Shown here piece after piece: positions 15,206-15,528 of a stretch of DNA of 15,528 nt. Made by a program: the position numbers and the translations under genes. Below the pieces are notes generated by a model. It saw nothing but the letters and a program-made list of their open reading frames with translations, was not told where the DNA came from and did no database searches. Each line of letters starts with the position of its first letter. The stretch's first letter is position 1. The stretch is from Clostridia bacterium (lineage in GTDB: Bacteria; Bacillota_A; Clostridia; Oscillospirales; CAG-272): contig JAGDAM010000127.1 of the NCBI GenBank assembly GCA_017959485.1, positions 1 to 15,528 on the forward strand, written 5' to 3'.

Positions 15206-15528
15206 ATGAACGCACAACCGACCGCTCCGAAGGTTTACAAGGAAACCAAGAACAAGATTAAAGTCGAGTTCGAGCGCACTCCCCTCAAGGAACGGCTGAA
15301 AGCCAAATTCGTCAACGCGGCGTTCGTGTTCGACGTAATCTGGTACATCTTCCGCCTGCTCCTGCTCATCGGTATCGCATATATCGTGCTTTACCCCTTC
15401 TTCACCAAGATAGCCGGTTCCTTCATGAGCAAGGAAGACTTCGTCGACGTGACGGTCATGCTTATACCCAAGAACTTCACGCTCGACATGTATAAGTTCA
15501 TCCTGCTCGAGAACGACTATTTCAAGGC
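15206..15528 (+). CDS. Carbohydrate ABC transporter permease, MalG type (pair 2), cut by window end
   Basis: An open frame from ATG 15206 runs to the end of the window without a stop (107 complete codons). The peptide has a charged N-terminus (VYKETKNKIKVEFERTPLKE), a long hydrophobic segment at about 38-66 (VIWYIFRLLLLIGIAYIVLY, then PFFTKIAGSF), and the P-K-N-F-T-L-D-M-Y element typical of MalG-type permeases just after the first helix. The start is chosen because GGAGG (15192-15196) is 9 nt away. Another ATG at 15199 lies only 2 nt from that site, is out of frame and stops at 15259-15261. The gap to the preceding permease is 18 bp. The EAA loop lies beyond the window. Confidence 0.85.
   Translation, partial: MNAQPTAPKVYKETKNKIKVEFERTPLKERLKAKFVNAAFVFDVIWYIFRLLLLIGIAYIVLYPFFTKIAGSFMSKEDFVDVTVMLIPKNFTLDMYKFILLENDYFK

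Overview
The window looks like a chromosomal segment of a moderately GC-rich Clostridia member, most likely an uncultured gut or anaerobic Oscillospirales-type organism. The support is indirect: strong AGGAGG-type ribosome binding sites, a consensus sigma-A promoter, Gram-positive-style extracytoplasmic proteins, CUT1-type sugar permeases without a local ATPase, and hairpin-rich intergenic repeats of a kind I associate with gut Clostridia. No rRNA, tRNA, CRISPR array, transposase or phage gene was seen.

Layout. Positions 1-654 are non-coding. They hold a block of GC-rich hairpin modules (13-179), an AT-rich stretch with an inverted repeat (241-257), a run of seven T-tracts at about helical spacing (398-466), a perfect 10-bp-stem inverted repeat (504-527), and a sigma-A promoter (592-620) about 35 bp before the first start codon. 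All genes then run on the + strand with gaps of 1-36 bp and no visible terminator, so they probably form one operon. In order they are: a very large secreted solute-binding protein (655-4128); a first pair of sugar ABC permeases (4165-5106 and 5108-5980); an NHL-propeller/TPR/YIP1 membrane protein (5994-8171); a 1999-residue secreted DUF5696-like protein (8190-14189); and a second pair of permeases (14204-15187 and 15206 to the window end, incomplete).

Working model (inference). The operon encodes surface capture, processing and uptake of a carbohydrate. The solute-binding protein carries two probable carbohydrate-binding-like beta domains in front of its binding lobe. The DUF5696-like protein has a glycosidase-like barrel region and may act on, or bind, the polymer. 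The NHL/YIP1 protein may organise these parts at the membrane. Two distinct permease pairs would import the products, and energy presumably comes from a shared MsmK/MsmX-type ATPase encoded elsewhere. The substrate cannot be read from the sequence.

The most unusual feature is an alanine-rich, coiled-coil-like segment of about 975 residues that appears to be inserted near the C-terminus of the DUF5696-like protein. It contains about twelve copies of a degenerate tyrosine-initiated helical motif, and after it the protein returns to a short beta domain that looks like the normal family C-terminus.
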